Assembly: GCF_025791835.1 (NCBI RefSeq)
Contig: NZ_JAOXLP010000011.1
Location: 81,060-145,059 of the forward strand
Length of the DNA stretch: 64,000 nt
Direction: 5' to 3'
Source of the DNA: Roseomonas xinghualingensis
Lineage (GTDB): Bacteria; Pseudomonadota; Alphaproteobacteria; Acetobacterales; Acetobacteraceae
Shown here: piece after piece, positions 1 to 8,515 of the stretch
Position numbering within the stretch: position 1 is the first letter of the stretch
Layout of the letters: every line of letters starts with the position of its first letter
The notes under the pieces: generated by a model
What the model was told of the DNA's origin: nothing
What the model saw: the letters and a program-made list of their open reading frames with translations, nothing else
Database searches by the model: none
Made by a program: the position numbers and the translations under genes

Positions 1-135
1 TCTCTGAAGAGTCTGGGCAATGCCGAGGAACTGCTGGCCGCCGCCGGGATCGAGCCGACGCGGCGTGCGGAGACGCTGAGCGTGCCGGAGTTCGAGACGC
101 TGGCGCGGGTGCTTGTGGCTCGGCAAGCAAGCTGA
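1..135 (+). CDS. rsmA: 16S rRNA dimethyladenosine transferase, 3' end only
   Basis: Only the last 44 codons and the TGA stop lie in the window; the gene begins upstream. The visible tail (SLKSLG, then an LLAAAGIEPTRRAE-type stretch, then VPEFETLARVL) matches the conserved C-terminus of the RsmA/KsgA family. That enzyme dimethylates two adjacent adenines near the 3' end of 16S rRNA during small-subunit maturation. The call rests on recognition of this tail, since the SAM-binding domain is outside the window. The gene converges on the small exported protein gene downstream, with only 17 bp between the stops. Confidence 0.8.
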   Translation, partial: SLKSLGNAEELLAAAGIEPTRRAETLSVPEFETLARVLVARQAS

Positions 136-152
136 GAGGCCGGCGTCTCGGC

Positions 153-578
153 TCACCTGTGGCGCAGGACGCGCTCGCTTATGCCCGCGACGGTTTCCAC
201 GGTCAGGCGGTTCAGATCGGAGCTGAGGCGCCTTGCATTCGGGCTGGACGCGATCCTCGCTCGGATCGAGCCGTCGGCCAGTGCATGTTGCAGGACAGAC
301 AGGTCCAGGCCTGTGGCGAGAAGGCGGGCCATGGCTTCTCGGTATTTTGGCTCGGCTGCCTCTAACTCCGCTCGCATCGCTGCTTCAAGCCGCAGGCCTT
401 CCGGATCCTCTCCGCCGCCAACGGCGGCGAGGGTCAGCTGTTCCAGGTCCGGCAGGGTGCCGCGATGCCGTTCCACATACTCGCGCGCGAGCGCGAGTGC
501 GGTGGGATCCCCCTGCGCCGAAGCGGGGCTCAGGGGGAGTGCGGCCAGCAACAGGATCGGGATGGCGCGACGGCGCAT
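153..578 (-). CDS. Small exported protein of unknown function
   Basis: The product has 141 residues. It starts with a clear Sec signal peptide (MRRR, a hydrophobic run, then an SPASAQ-like cleavage site near residue 22). The mature part is Glu/Ala/Arg/Leu rich, has no cysteine, and is probably mostly helical. No family is recognised. It lies 33 bp downstream of glpD on the same strand, so it may be the last gene of the phn/glpD operon, but nothing in its sequence ties it to that pathway. A short periplasmic helical protein is all that can be supported. Confidence 0.55.
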   Translation of the reverse strand: MRRRAIPILLLAALPLSPASAQGDPTALALAREYVERHRGTLPDLEQLTLAAVGGGEDPEGLRLEAAMRAELEAAEPKYREAMARLLATGLDLSVLQHALADGSIRARIASSPNARRLSSDLNRLTVETVAGISERVLRHR

Positions 579-611
579 GAAGGGCTCCGGGGCCTGGGCG
601 GCGCAACGAGG

Positions 612-2120
612 CTAAGCGGCCTTGCGCAATTCCGCGAAGCGTGACGCGAAGGCCTCTCGCTCAGGCGGGGTCATGTGCAGGCCGCGCTTGGTGCGGCGCC
701 ACAGCACGTCCTCCGGCTCCACCACCCATTCGCGGGCCCGCATCCATTCCAGTTCCCGTGCGGTGATGCCGCCGCCGAGGTCGCCGCCCAGCGCCTCGAT
801 GGAGCTGGCTCCGTCGATCGCCCGCTCCAGCTCGCTGCCATGGGTGCGGATCAGCCGGTCCAGCAGGGGGCGCGGCATCCAGGGATGGGCACGGGCCATG
901 CTCTCGGTGAAGGCGGCGCGGGAGAGGCCGCCGAGATCGCCGCCGGGCAGGGCGGCGCGGCCGGTCCAGGAGGTGCCGGGGCGGCCGAGTGCGCGGCCGA
1001 TCTGCTCGGCCGCATCCTCCGCCAGGCGGCGGTAGGTGGTGATCTTGCCGCCCAGCACGGAAAGCAGCGGCGCGCCCTGCGTGTCCATCTTCAGCGTGTA
1101 GTCGCGCGTGACGGAGGAAGGGTTGTCCGCGCCATCGTCATGCAACGGGCGCACGCCGGAATAGGTCCAGACAATGTCCTGCGGCGTCACGGGCTTGCGG
1201 AACTGGCGGGAAACGGCCTGGCAGAGATAGGCGGCCTCCTCCGGCGTGCAGTGCGGCTTCCCTTCGGACGGGTCGTGCGTCACGTCGGTGGTGCCGATGA
1301 GCGAGAACTCCTGCTCATAAGGAATGACGAAGATCACCCGCCGGTCATCATTCTGCAGGATATAGGCCTGCTCGCCCTTGTGCAGCGCGGGCACCACAAT
1401 GTGGCTGCCGCGCACAAGGCGCACACGGCCCTGCAAGGTGGTGCCGGTGGCATCCTGCGTCGCCATCACCCAGGGGCCGGCGGCATTGGCGATGGCGCGG
1501 GCGCGCACGGTGCGCTCGGCGCCATCAGCGGCGCGGAGCGTGACGGTCCAGGCATCGGCGGCGCGGCTGGCCTTCACGAATTCGGTGCGGGTCAGCACGG
1601 TGGCGCCGCGGTCGGCGGCGTCGCGCGCATTCAGCAGGACGAGGCGGCTGTCCTCGACCCAGCAATCCGAATAGGCGAAGCCGTGCGAGAACTCCGGCTG
1701 CTTCAGCGGCTCGCCCTGCGGCAGTCGGGCGAGATCCAGTGCCTCGCTGGCGGGCAGCGACTTGCGGCTGGCCAGGTGATCATAGAGGAACAGGCCGGCG
1801 CGGATCATCCAGCGCGGGCGCATTTCCGGTCGGTGCGGCAGGACGAAACGCATGGGCCAAACGATGTGCGGGGCGATGCCCAGCAGCACCTCGCGCTCGG
1901 CCAGCGCCTCGCGCACCAGGCGGAACTCATACTGCTCAAGATAGCGCAGCCCGCCATGGATGAGCTTGGAGGAGGAGGAGGAGGTCGCGTCCGCGATGTC
2001 CTTTCGCTCGACCAGCATCACGGAAAGGCCGCGACCCACGGCATCGCGCGCGATGCCGCAGCCATTCACGCCGCCGCCGATGACGAGGAGATCGACGACC
2101 TCCGGCAACTTGTTGTTCAT
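612..2120 (-). CDS. glpD: Aerobic glycerol-3-phosphate dehydrogenase
   Basis: The product has 502 residues, the usual GlpD length. An N-terminal FAD-binding Rossmann motif (VIGGGVNGCGIARDA) is followed by a DAO fold with the GGLRYLE segment, and a C-terminal DAO_C helical domain. GlpD oxidises sn-glycerol 3-phosphate to dihydroxyacetone phosphate at the membrane and feeds electrons to quinone. The start is placed at ATG 2120 (MNNKLPEV); longer in-frame extensions run back into the permease gene. The ATG overlaps the permease TGA by one base (TGATG), indicating translational coupling. Its position as last enzyme of a phnCDEE operon under a DeoR regulator suggests that the imported compound is finally converted to glycerol 3-phosphate; that link is inference. 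Confidence 0.93.
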   Translation of the reverse strand: MNNKLPEVVDLLVIGGGVNGCGIARDAVGRGLSVMLVERKDIADATSSSSSKLIHGGLRYLEQYEFRLVREALAEREVLLGIAPHIVWPMRFVLPHRPEMRPRWMIRAGLFLYDHLASRKSLPASEALDLARLPQGEPLKQPEFSHGFAYSDCWVEDSRLVLLNARDAADRGATVLTRTEFVKASRAADAWTVTLRAADGAERTVRARAIANAAGPWVMATQDATGTTLQGRVRLVRGSHIVVPALHKGEQAYILQNDDRRVIFVIPYEQEFSLIGTTDVTHDPSEGKPHCTPEEAAYLCQAVSRQFRKPVTPQDIVWTYSGVRPLHDDGADNPSSVTRDYTLKMDTQGAPLLSVLGGKITTYRRLAEDAAEQIGRALGRPGTSWTGRAALPGGDLGGLSRAAFTESMARAHPWMPRPLLDRLIRTHGSELERAIDGASSIEALGGDLGGGITARELEWMRAREWVVEPEDVLWRRTKRGLHMTPPEREAFASRFAELRKAA

Positions 2121-2947
2121 CAAAGAAGCCTTGCCCGCACGCGGGTCACTACGATTTCTGCGACCAGCACAACGGCCAGGATCGCGAGAAGGATGGTGGC
2201 GACCTGGTCCCACTGGAAGAAGTTGATCGCATCCTCCAGCACCACGCCGATTCCGCCCGCACCCACCAGGCCCAGCACGGCGCTCTCGCGCACGTTGATG
2301 TCCCAGCGGAAGAGGGCGACGCCCCAGAAGGCCGGGCGGATCTGCGGCCAGACGGCCTTGAGCATCTCCGCGCCCCAGGGGGCGCCGGCGGCGCGCAGCG
2401 CCTCACGCGGGCCGGGGTTCATCTCCTCCAGCGCCTCGGCCAGCAGCTTGCCGACGAAGCCGATGGAACGGAAGGCGATGGCGAAGACGCCCGCCGCCGC
2501 GCCTGGCCCGAAGACCGCCACGAAGATCAGCGCCCAGACCAGCGAGTTCACCGAGCGCGAGGCCACCAGCCCCACCTGCGCCAGCGCGTTCAGCGCGGGG
2601 ATGCGGCAGATGTTGCGTGCGGCCAGAAGCGCCAGAGGGATCGCCATGAGGAAGCCGAAGACGGTGCCGAGCGTCGCGATGTGCAGCGTCTCGATCAGCG
2701 CGCCATGGACCGTGGTGGGGTAGTAGGCGAGATCGGGCGGCCACATCCGCAGCAGCAGATCGGCCATCTGCTCCGGCGCATCGATCAGGAACTCGGGGAT
2801 GATGTCGATCGTCCGCACCGCCCAGACCGTGGCGGCGACGATGGTGAGCGTCATTACCCAGCGCGTGAGGCGCTCGGCGGGGGTGTGGCGGATCCATTCG
2901 CGGCGCAGCGGCGCCAGCGTGTCTCCGGTTGTCGTGGTGGCGCTCAT
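2120..2947 (-). CDS. phnE: Phosphonate-type ABC transporter permease, PhnE family (second copy)
   Basis: The product has 275 residues and is an inner-membrane permease. It has an N-terminal hydrophobic segment near residues 30-50, then a long periplasmic stretch and several further membrane spans. A typical EAA-loop (EALRAAGAPWGAEM, about residues 185-200) contacts the ATPase. The C-terminal signature VLGLVGAGGIG is characteristic of PhnE/phosphonate permeases. It is the second of two adjacent, non-identical PhnE homologues, which presumably form a heterodimeric channel with PhnC and PhnD. The start ATG overlaps the stop of the first permease (ATGA). Substrate specificity cannot be read from the permease. 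Confidence 0.88.
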   Translation of the reverse strand: MSATTTTGDTLAPLRREWIRHTPAERLTRWVMTLTIVAATVWAVRTIDIIPEFLIDAPEQMADLLLRMWPPDLAYYPTTVHGALIETLHIATLGTVFGFLMAIPLALLAARNICRIPALNALAQVGLVASRSVNSLVWALIFVAVFGPGAAAGVFAIAFRSIGFVGKLLAEALEEMNPGPREALRAAGAPWGAEMLKAVWPQIRPAFWGVALFRWDINVRESAVLGLVGAGGIGVVLEDAINFFQWDQVATILLAILAVVLVAEIVVTRVRARLL

Positions 2948-3753
2948 CGCATGGCAGCCCGGATGCGGCCGGAGATCACCTCGGCCAGGAGGATGAGGGC
3001 GATGATGGCGAGCAGGATCGCCGAGACGAAGTCGTAGTCAAAGCGCTTGAAGGCCGCGAAGAGCGTGCCGCCGATGCCGCCCGCGCCCACGATGCCGACC
3101 AGCGTCGAGTTCCGCAGGTTGCTGTCCAGCTGGTACAGGCTGAAGCCGACGAAGCGCGACGCGACCTGCGGCAGTACCGCATAGATCAACACGGCCATGG
3201 CCGAGGCGCCGGTGGCGCGTACGGCTTCCACGGGCTTCATGGAGATTTCCTCCACGGCTTCCGCGAAAAGCTTGGCGGCAAAGCCGATGGAAGCGACGAC
3301 GAGGGCGGCCACGCCGGCCATCGCGCCGAAGCCGATCGCCTTCACGAAGATGATGGCGACGATCACGTAGTGCAGGCTGCGGCAGACCGCAATGAAGGCC
3401 CGCACCGGGCCGGAGACCCACCAGGGCGCGAGGTTGCGCGCCGCAAGCAGGCCGAGCGGCAGGGAGAGGATGATGCCGACGACTGTGGCGAGCACCGCGA
3501 TCTGGATGCTCTCGAGCAGGCCTTCGAGCAGCAGTTCCCAGCGTTCGAAATTCGGCGGCACCATGCGCGCCAGGAAGCGCCCGCCCTCGCCGAGGCCGGT
3601 GATGAACCGGCCGAGGCCGAGATCAAGCTGGCTCGCCGCGTAGAAGAGATAGGCGATCAGCAGAATCCCGAGGATCCGCATGCCCCAGTCAGGGGCGAAG
3701 GCGCGGCGGGCGGAAGCCTCTGCCTGGGGGGCTGGGAGGGCGCTGTCGCTCAC
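2944..3753 (-). CDS. phnE: Phosphonate-type ABC transporter permease, PhnE family (first copy)
   Basis: The product has 269 residues. It has membrane spans near residues 25-45, 85-110, 125-160 and 215-260, an EAA loop ([14 protein letters not shown]) and the PhnE-type tail motif [14 protein letters not shown]. The start is GTG 3753 (VSDSALPAP); the GTG overlaps the TGA of phnC by four bases (GTGA), the same arrangement as at every other junction of this operon. Reading through upstream in the same frame gives only arginine/proline-rich shadow sequence, so a longer protein is not credible. It pairs with the following permease to form the membrane part of the importer. Confidence 0.88.
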   Translation of the reverse strand: MSDSALPAPQAEASARRAFAPDWGMRILGILLIAYLFYAASQLDLGLGRFITGLGEGGRFLARMVPPNFERWELLLEGLLESIQIAVLATVVGIILSLPLGLLAARNLAPWWVSGPVRAFIAVCRSLHYVIVAIIFVKAIGFGAMAGVAALVVASIGFAAKLFAEAVEEISMKPVEAVRATGASAMAVLIYAVLPQVASRFVGFSLYQLDSNLRNSTLVGIVGAGGIGGTLFAAFKRFDYDFVSAILLAIIALILLAEVISGRIRAAMR

Positions 3754-4517
3754 AACCAGTCCTCGCCGCCATAGATCTGGCTGAGGTGGCTGTCCTCCAG
3801 GTCCTCGGGCTTGCCGTCGAACACGATGGCGCCGCCTGACATGCCGACGATGCGCTTGGCGTAGCGCTTGGCGAGCGCGACATTGTGGATGTTGATGATG
3901 ACCGGCACGCCCTCGGCCCCCGCCAGGTTGGTCAGCATCTCCAGCACCTCGACCGAGGTGCGGGGGTCGAGGGAGGAGGTCGGCTCGTCGGCCAGCAGCA
4001 GGTCGGGCCGCTGCATCAGGGCGCGGGCGATGCCCACGCGCTGGCGCTGTCCGCCCGAAAGCGCATCGGCGCGGCGCGTGGCGTGTTCCGGCAGGCCGAC
4101 CGCATCCAGAAGCTGGAAGGCGCGGGCGATGTCCTGCTCCGGATACTTGCGCAGCCAGGCGCGCCAGAGCGGCACATAGCCAAGGCGCCCGCAGAGCACG
4201 TTCTCCATGACGGAGAGGCGCTCCACGAGGTTGTATTCCTGGAACACCATGCCGATCCGCCGCCGGGCGAGCCGCAAGGCCCGCCCGCGCAGCTTCGCGA
4301 CATCGATGCTGCCCTCGGCACCCGTCAGACGGATCTCGCCCTTGGTGGGCTCGACCAGCCGGTTGATGCAGCGGAGCAGTGTGGACTTGCCCGTGCCGGA
4401 GGGGCCGATGATGGCCGTGATCCCTTCGGCGCCGATGGACAGGTCCAGGTTCCGCAGCACCGGCTTGCCGGCCACGTACTCCTTGGTGAGCCCGCGGATG
4501 TCGAGGGCGGCGCTCAC
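3750..4517 (-). CDS. phnC: Phosphonate-type ABC transporter ATP-binding protein
   Basis: The product has 255 residues. It carries an intact nucleotide-binding domain: Walker [10 protein letters not shown] (about 35-43), Q-loop [10 protein letters not shown], signature LSGGQRQR, Walker [13 protein letters not shown] and an H-loop reading NIHNVALA. The [15 protein letters not shown] segment is typical of PhnC rather than of general importers. It energises uptake with the two PhnE permeases. The start is GTG 4517, which overlaps the phnD stop by four bases (GTGA). Upstream in-frame sequence is a shadow of phnD. Confidence 0.92.
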   Translation of the reverse strand: MSAALDIRGLTKEYVAGKPVLRNLDLSIGAEGITAIIGPSGTGKSTLLRCINRLVEPTKGEIRLTGAEGSIDVAKLRGRALRLARRRIGMVFQEYNLVERLSVMENVLCGRLGYVPLWRAWLRKYPEQDIARAFQLLDAVGLPEHATRRADALSGGQRQRVGIARALMQRPDLLLADEPTSSLDPRTSVEVLEMLTNLAGAEGVPVIINIHNVALAKRYAKRIVGMSGGAIVFDGKPEDLEDSHLSQIYGGEDWL

Positions 4518-5617
4518 GGCTTGGCCGCCGGCGCGTTGCCGCCTGCCTGCGGCACGTTGTGCACGCCACCGCTCTGGGTCTGCGTGCGGGCCGCGTTGCG
4601 GCGTGCTTCGGCCTCCAGCTCGCGCCGGCTCTCGGCGTCGAAGGCCGCGCGGTTGTAGGGGGCGTTCACCGCATCGGCCACGGCGCGCACCGGGGCCCAT
4701 TGCTCGGCATAGGTCGCGGGCCAGAAGCGGTCATTGCCGCCCAGGTCCTTCGCCATCGACTCAGGGAAGCGGTAGGACATGAAGCACTCGCGGATCTTCG
4801 TCTGCAGTTCCGGCTTCAGGTCATGCGACATGGCGAAGGATGAGGTGGGGAAGGGATCGCTCTGCCAGATGACGCGGAAGTTCTCGGCCTTCACCTGGCC
4901 GCGCGCGACCATGCGGGAATAGACGTCGGACGCCACCGGCGCCGCGTCGTAGTCGCCCGCGTTCACGCCCATCACGCTGCGGTCATGCCCGCCGGAATAG
5001 AGCACGCGGTAATCCTCGTCCGGCTTCAGGCCCTGCGCCGGGAAGAAGGCGCGCGGGGCGAGGTTGCCGGAGTTGGAGGTGGCGGAGGTGTGGGCGACGC
5101 GCTTGCCCTTGAGGTCCGCCAGGCTCTGGATGTTGCTGTCCGCGCGCACCAGCATCACGACGCGGTAGCTCTCGAAGCCGTCCGGCCCGCCCTTCACGGC
5201 GAAGGGCACGGCGCCGGCCAGGTTCACCGCGAAGGCGGTGGGGCCGGTGGAGAAGCCCGCGACATGCAGCCGGCCGGAGCGCATGGCCTCGACCTGTGCC
5301 GCATTGCTCGTCACCTGGAAGTACATGGTGCGCTTGCCGGTGCAACGCGTCAGGTGATCAACGAAGGGGCGGAACTGGCTGGCGTAGAGCGCCGGGTCCT
5401 CGACGGGGGTGTAGGTGAAGACGAGCGTCGAGGGATCGCGCTGGCGCGACGCCTCGGGCGTGTCCGCCACCATGTCGCGGTTGTTGTCGCAATAGCCCTC
5501 GTCCAGAGTGCCGCGGAAGCAGGCGCCATCGGCCTGCTGGGCGGGCGCCTGTGCGGCGGCGGGCAGGGCCAGGGCCATCAGCCCGGCCGGAATCGTGGCG
5601 AGTAGCAGGTTCCTCAT
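4514..5617 (-). CDS. phnD: Periplasmic phosphonate/phospho-compound binding protein, PhnD family
   Basis: The product has 367 residues with a Sec signal peptide ending near AAAQA (about residue 23). The mature protein has the PhnD layout: [12 protein letters not shown] near the start, an FSTGPTAF segment contributing to the phosphonyl site, and [19 protein letters not shown], the loop that binds the oxyanion in this family. Two cysteine-bearing stretches ([11 protein letters not shown]) before the core and a Gln/Asn/Pro-rich tail make it longer than textbook PhnD. Its ATG overlaps the upstream HAD gene stop (ATGA). The ligand is a phosphonate or phosphate ester by family; the exact compound is unknown. 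Confidence 0.88.
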   Translation of the reverse strand: MRNLLLATIPAGLMALALPAAAQAPAQQADGACFRGTLDEGYCDNNRDMVADTPEASRQRDPSTLVFTYTPVEDPALYASQFRPFVDHLTRCTGKRTMYFQVTSNAAQVEAMRSGRLHVAGFSTGPTAFAVNLAGAVPFAVKGGPDGFESYRVVMLVRADSNIQSLADLKGKRVAHTSATSNSGNLAPRAFFPAQGLKPDEDYRVLYSGGHDRSVMGVNAGDYDAAPVASDVYSRMVARGQVKAENFRVIWQSDPFPTSSFAMSHDLKPELQTKIRECFMSYRFPESMAKDLGGNDRFWPATYAEQWAPVRAVADAVNAPYNRAAFDAESRRELEAEARRNAARTQTQSGGVHNVPQAGGNAPAAKP

Positions 5618-6450
5618 GCGGCGTTCTCCTCCATGTGTTTTGCGCGTGCGGCCAGCAGGGCCGCCGCGAATTCCGCGAAGCCGCGCCCGCCGGGCGCTTG
5701 TGTGACATAGGCGGGGGCGGACGCGATCCTGCCCAGATGGGGCAGCACATTGGCAACCCCCACAGAGAAGGGAATGGCGCCGAAGAGCGGCGCATCATTC
5801 GGGCTGTCTCCGAGGAAGGCGACCTGGTCGATCACCGAGGCCAGCGGGGAGAAGCGGGCGGCGAAGAGGTTCTCGATCCCCGCGCGCTTGTCCCAGTCGC
5901 CGAACCAGGCGTTCACATGGATGGAGGAAACCTTGGCCTGGGCACCGCCCGCCTCGAACACCTCGGCGATGCGGGCGGCATCCTCCAGCGGCAGGGGGCC
6001 TGCATCCTCGGCGAAATCCACGGCGGCGTCGAACAGGCGGAAGGGCTGGTCGGAGGCGATGCGCGTGCCGGGCACGGCCACCATGGCCTCGTCGGCCAGG
6101 GCCATCAGCCGGTCGCGATTAGCGAGGCGGGCGGCTTCCTCTTGCGCCTGCCAACGGACCATGCGGCGTGCGACTCGGTCTTCGGCATACCAGAGAGCGC
6201 CATTTTCCCCGACCACGGCGGCCACTGGCCACTGGCGGGCGATGGCGTCGCACCAGCCGGCCGGGCGCCCGGTCACCGGGATCACGGAAAGCCCTGCCTG
6301 CGCCAGCGACTCCATGGCCGAATAAGCGAGGGCGGGCAGGCGGCCCTCCTCGGTCAGGGTGTCGTCGATATCGGTCAGCACGAAGCGTAGCGCGGCCAGC
6401 CGTGAGGTCGGGGCGGCGCGCAGGGGCTGCGGGGCAGGCGTGTAGGCCAA
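5614..6450 (-). CDS. HAD superfamily (IIB-type) phosphatase
   Basis: The product has 278 residues. Motif I is VLTDIDDTLT with the nucleophile Asp27 and acid/base Asp29, motif II lies at VIPVTGR, and motif IV is FLGDSPNDAPLF. A C2-type cap sits between them. This places it near the sugar-phosphatase/mannosyl-3-phosphoglycerate-phosphatase group. The TTG at 6450 is preferred as start because a perfect GGAGG lies eight bases upstream; an upstream TTG at 6489 lacks such a site. Translationally coupled to phnD, it probably dephosphorylates a cytosolic product of the imported compound. Substrate is inferred from context only. Confidence 0.8.
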   Translation of the reverse strand: MAYTPAPQPLRAAPTSRLAALRFVLTDIDDTLTEEGRLPALAYSAMESLAQAGLSVIPVTGRPAGWCDAIARQWPVAAVVGENGALWYAEDRVARRMVRWQAQEEAARLANRDRLMALADEAMVAVPGTRIASDQPFRLFDAAVDFAEDAGPLPLEDAARIAEVFEAGGAQAKVSSIHVNAWFGDWDKRAGIENLFAARFSPLASVIDQVAFLGDSPNDAPLFGAIPFSVGVANVLPHLGRIASAPAYVTQAPGGRGFAEFAAALLAARAKHMEENAA

Positions 6451-6466
6451 GCGGGTTCCTCCAGTT

Positions 6467-6497
6467 AATGTGGAGGATGCCACTCTCAATGTGGAGG
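6467..6497. repeat. 10-bp direct repeat pair, 21-bp period, between deoR and HAD genes
   Basis: The decamer AATGTGGAGG occurs at 6467-6476 and again at 6488-6497, exactly 21 bp (two helical turns) apart, immediately after the regulator stop codon and before the HAD start. Such phased direct repeats can form an operator bound on one DNA face. A role as binding site for the adjacent DeoR protein is speculation; part of the pattern also supplies the ribosome-binding GGAGG on the minus strand side. Confidence 0.4.
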
Positions 6498-6498
6498 G

Positions 6499-7290
6499 TC
6501 AAACATCATTCGCGACATGGATTGCCACCTTGGCCTTCTCCAGCGCAGCGGTGAGGGAGGGGGGCGGGGGAGCATCCGTCACCAGATCGGTGAGAGTGGA
6601 AAGCTCGGTCACCCGTTCGAGATAGGCGCGGCCGAACTTGCCGGAATCGAGCAGCAGGACCCGGCGTGGCGCCCGTTCCAGCATGGCCCGCTTCACCCAG
6701 GCGGCGCGGCTCTCGGCATCGGTCGGGCCCTCCACCGTCAGTCCGGAGGCGCCGATGAAAGCCACATCGACGCTGAAGCGGCGCAGGAAGGCCTGGGTTT
6801 CGGCGCCGTAGAGGGCGCGCTCGGCGGCATAGAACTCTCCCGGCGCCACCAGGACGCGCAGCCTCTCCGCCTCCCCGGCGATGGAGACGGCGGGCAGGCT
6901 GTTGGTGATCAGCGTGGCTGCCACGCCGCGCATGGCCAGCGCGCGGACGAAGCGGGCGGTGGTGCTGCCGGCATCCACCATCAGCACGGCGCCGGGCTCC
7001 ACCAGGGCGGCGGCGGCGGCGCCGATGAGGGCGCGCTCGGTCCCTGCCATGGCCTCGCGGGCGGTGAAGTCTGGTTGCAGCCCGGCATGGGTGACGGAGG
7101 CACCGCCATAGGTGCGCCGCACGACGCCCTTTGCCGAGAGTTCCTCGATGTCCCGCCGTACCGTCTCTCCCGAGACGCCGAAGCGTGCCGCGAGTACGCT
7201 GATGCGTACCGTGGGATCCGTGTTCAGCGCCTGGAGGATGGCGGCGTGCCGCGCTTCCTTCCCCGGCGCGCCTTCCTGACGCCGTGCCAT
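6499..7290 (-). CDS. DeoR-family transcriptional regulator (GlpR-like)
   Basis: The product has 263 residues. An N-terminal HTH (about residues 28-50, VRISVLAARFGVSGETVRRD) is followed by the TYGGA hinge typical of DeoR proteins. A DeoR sensor domain follows, in which MVDAGSTTARF (about 103-113) corresponds to the phosphosugar-binding loop. Members usually repress catabolic operons and are released by a phosphorylated intermediate. It heads the minus-strand phn/glpD operon and is divergent from a second phnD-like gene across 107 bp, so it can be expected to control both directions. Glycerol 3-phosphate or a related phosphate would be a logical effector because glpD is in the operon. Confidence 0.87.
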   Translation of the reverse strand: MARRQEGAPGKEARHAAILQALNTDPTVRISVLAARFGVSGETVRRDIEELSAKGVVRRTYGGASVTHAGLQPDFTAREAMAGTERALIGAAAAALVEPGAVLMVDAGSTTARFVRALAMRGVAATLITNSLPAVSIAGEAERLRVLVAPGEFYAAERALYGAETQAFLRRFSVDVAFIGASGLTVEGPTDAESRAAWVKRAMLERAPRRVLLLDSGKFGRAYLERVTELSTLTDLVTDAPPPPSLTAALEKAKVAIHVANDV

Positions 7291-7397
7291 GGCCGCAAGG
7301 TGATCGGGCAGCGCGCGGTGTGCAACATCCCAACCCCGTGGTCATGCGTCCCGGCCCGTGACAGGCTGACGAAGATGTTCAGATTCCGGAGCTGTCC

Positions 7398-8366
7398 ATG
7401 ATCCGCCGCCGCCATCTGGTCGCCACCGGCGCCCTCCTGCCGCTGGCCGCCCATGCCCAGGCGCCGGGTCAGGCGCCCCGCTCCATGCCGGCGCCGGGGC
7501 GTCGGGAATGGGCGGCGCAGGTGCCGCAGATCCGGCTGGGGGTGCTGGGCGGCGAATCCGAGAGTGACCGGCTCGGCCGCTACGACGCCTATCGCAAGCT
7601 CTTCGAGGATACCTTCGGCGTTCCCACCCGCATGTTCTTCGCCAGCGACTATTCCGGTGTGCAGCAGGCCTTCGCCGCGAAGCAGCTGGAGATCGCCAAC
7701 ATGTCCCCCGCCGCCTATGTCGGGGTGTGGCTGGACACGAATGGCGGGGTGGAGCCGATCCTGGTGACGCAGGAACCGGATGGCAGCACCAGCTATGTCG
7801 CGCTGATGTATGCGCGCGCGGATTCCGGCATCACGAAGCTGGAGGAGATGCGCGGCAAGGCCATGGCCTGGTCCGATCCCAATTCCGCTTCCGGCTATCT
7901 CATTCCCCGTGCGGAACTGCGCGCGGCGGGGATCACGCCAGAGACCTTCTTCGGCCGGACAGGCTTCGCGGGCGGGCATGACCAGGCGCTCGTGGCCGTG
8001 CTGCAGAAGCAGTATGACGCTGGCGTCTGCTGGTCCTCCGGCCAGGGCGACGAGGCGCGCGGCTTCACGCGCGGCGTGCTGACGGCCGCCGTGGAGAAGG
8101 GCCTGCTGGACATGAAGGACATCCGGATCATCTGGCGTTCGCGTCCGATCCAGAACGGCCCGGTCGTGGTGCGTTCGGACCTTCCTGCGTCCTTCAAGAA
8201 GGACATCGTGGACTTCCATTTGGCTTTGCCTTCCGCACATCCGGACATCCACAAGGCGGTGGAGCGCGGCAGTGCCATCGGCTGGCTGCCCACAAAGCAC
8301 GAGGATTACGAGGTCTTCGTGGATATGCGGCGGGCCGAGGCCTCGGAGCGCCGGCGGCGGCATTAA
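7398..8366 (+). CDS. Second PhnD-like periplasmic binding protein
   Basis: The product has 322 residues with an RRRH-containing signal peptide ending near AAHAQA. The fold is PhnD-like: RLGVLGGESESDRLGRYDAY, ASDYSGVQQAF, IANMSPAAY, and EEMRGKAMAWSDPNSASGY, whose SDPNSASGY loop matches the phosphonate-binding loop. It is clearly diverged from the PhnD in the facing operon and has no ATPase or permease of its own nearby, so it may share the PhnC/PhnE machinery and widen its substrate range. A GGAG lies just before ATG 7398. It faces the deoR gene across a short shared promoter region. Confidence 0.84.
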   Translation: MIRRRHLVATGALLPLAAHAQAPGQAPRSMPAPGRREWAAQVPQIRLGVLGGESESDRLGRYDAYRKLFEDTFGVPTRMFFASDYSGVQQAFAAKQLEIANMSPAAYVGVWLDTNGGVEPILVTQEPDGSTSYVALMYARADSGITKLEEMRGKAMAWSDPNSASGYLIPRAELRAAGITPETFFGRTGFAGGHDQALVAVLQKQYDAGVCWSSGQGDEARGFTRGVLTAAVEKGLLDMKDIRIIWRSRPIQNGPVVVRSDLPASFKKDIVDFHLALPSAHPDIHKAVERGSAIGWLPTKHEDYEVFVDMRRAEASERRRRH

Positions 8367-8401
8367 GGGCATGATCGGGATGGGCGGTGAATTGTGCCCT
8401 T
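8365..8401 (+). terminator. Possible terminator after the second phnD-like gene
   Basis: A perfect 7-bp stem (AAGGGCA at 8365-8371, TGCCCTT at 8395-8401) with a long loop begins at the stop codon of the binding protein. There is no real U-tract, so this is weak. The stretch up to the next start (8516) holds no other gene. Confidence 0.3.
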
Positions 8402-8515
8402 TCCGAACGCCGTCTAAGGAACGTTCCGCCAGGGGTGGCTGTCGCCTTCCGGAACGGGCGCCCCGGGCATGATCCGCTGGCACGCGGTATGAACAAGAGC
8501 GAGGAACACCAAAGG

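Noticed and set aside
675..2723. Very long plus-strand frame opposite glpD and the permease
   Set aside because: It is a high-GC antisense shadow: composition is Ala/Gly/Arg/His-rich with no family motif, while the minus strand encodes intact glpD and phnE.
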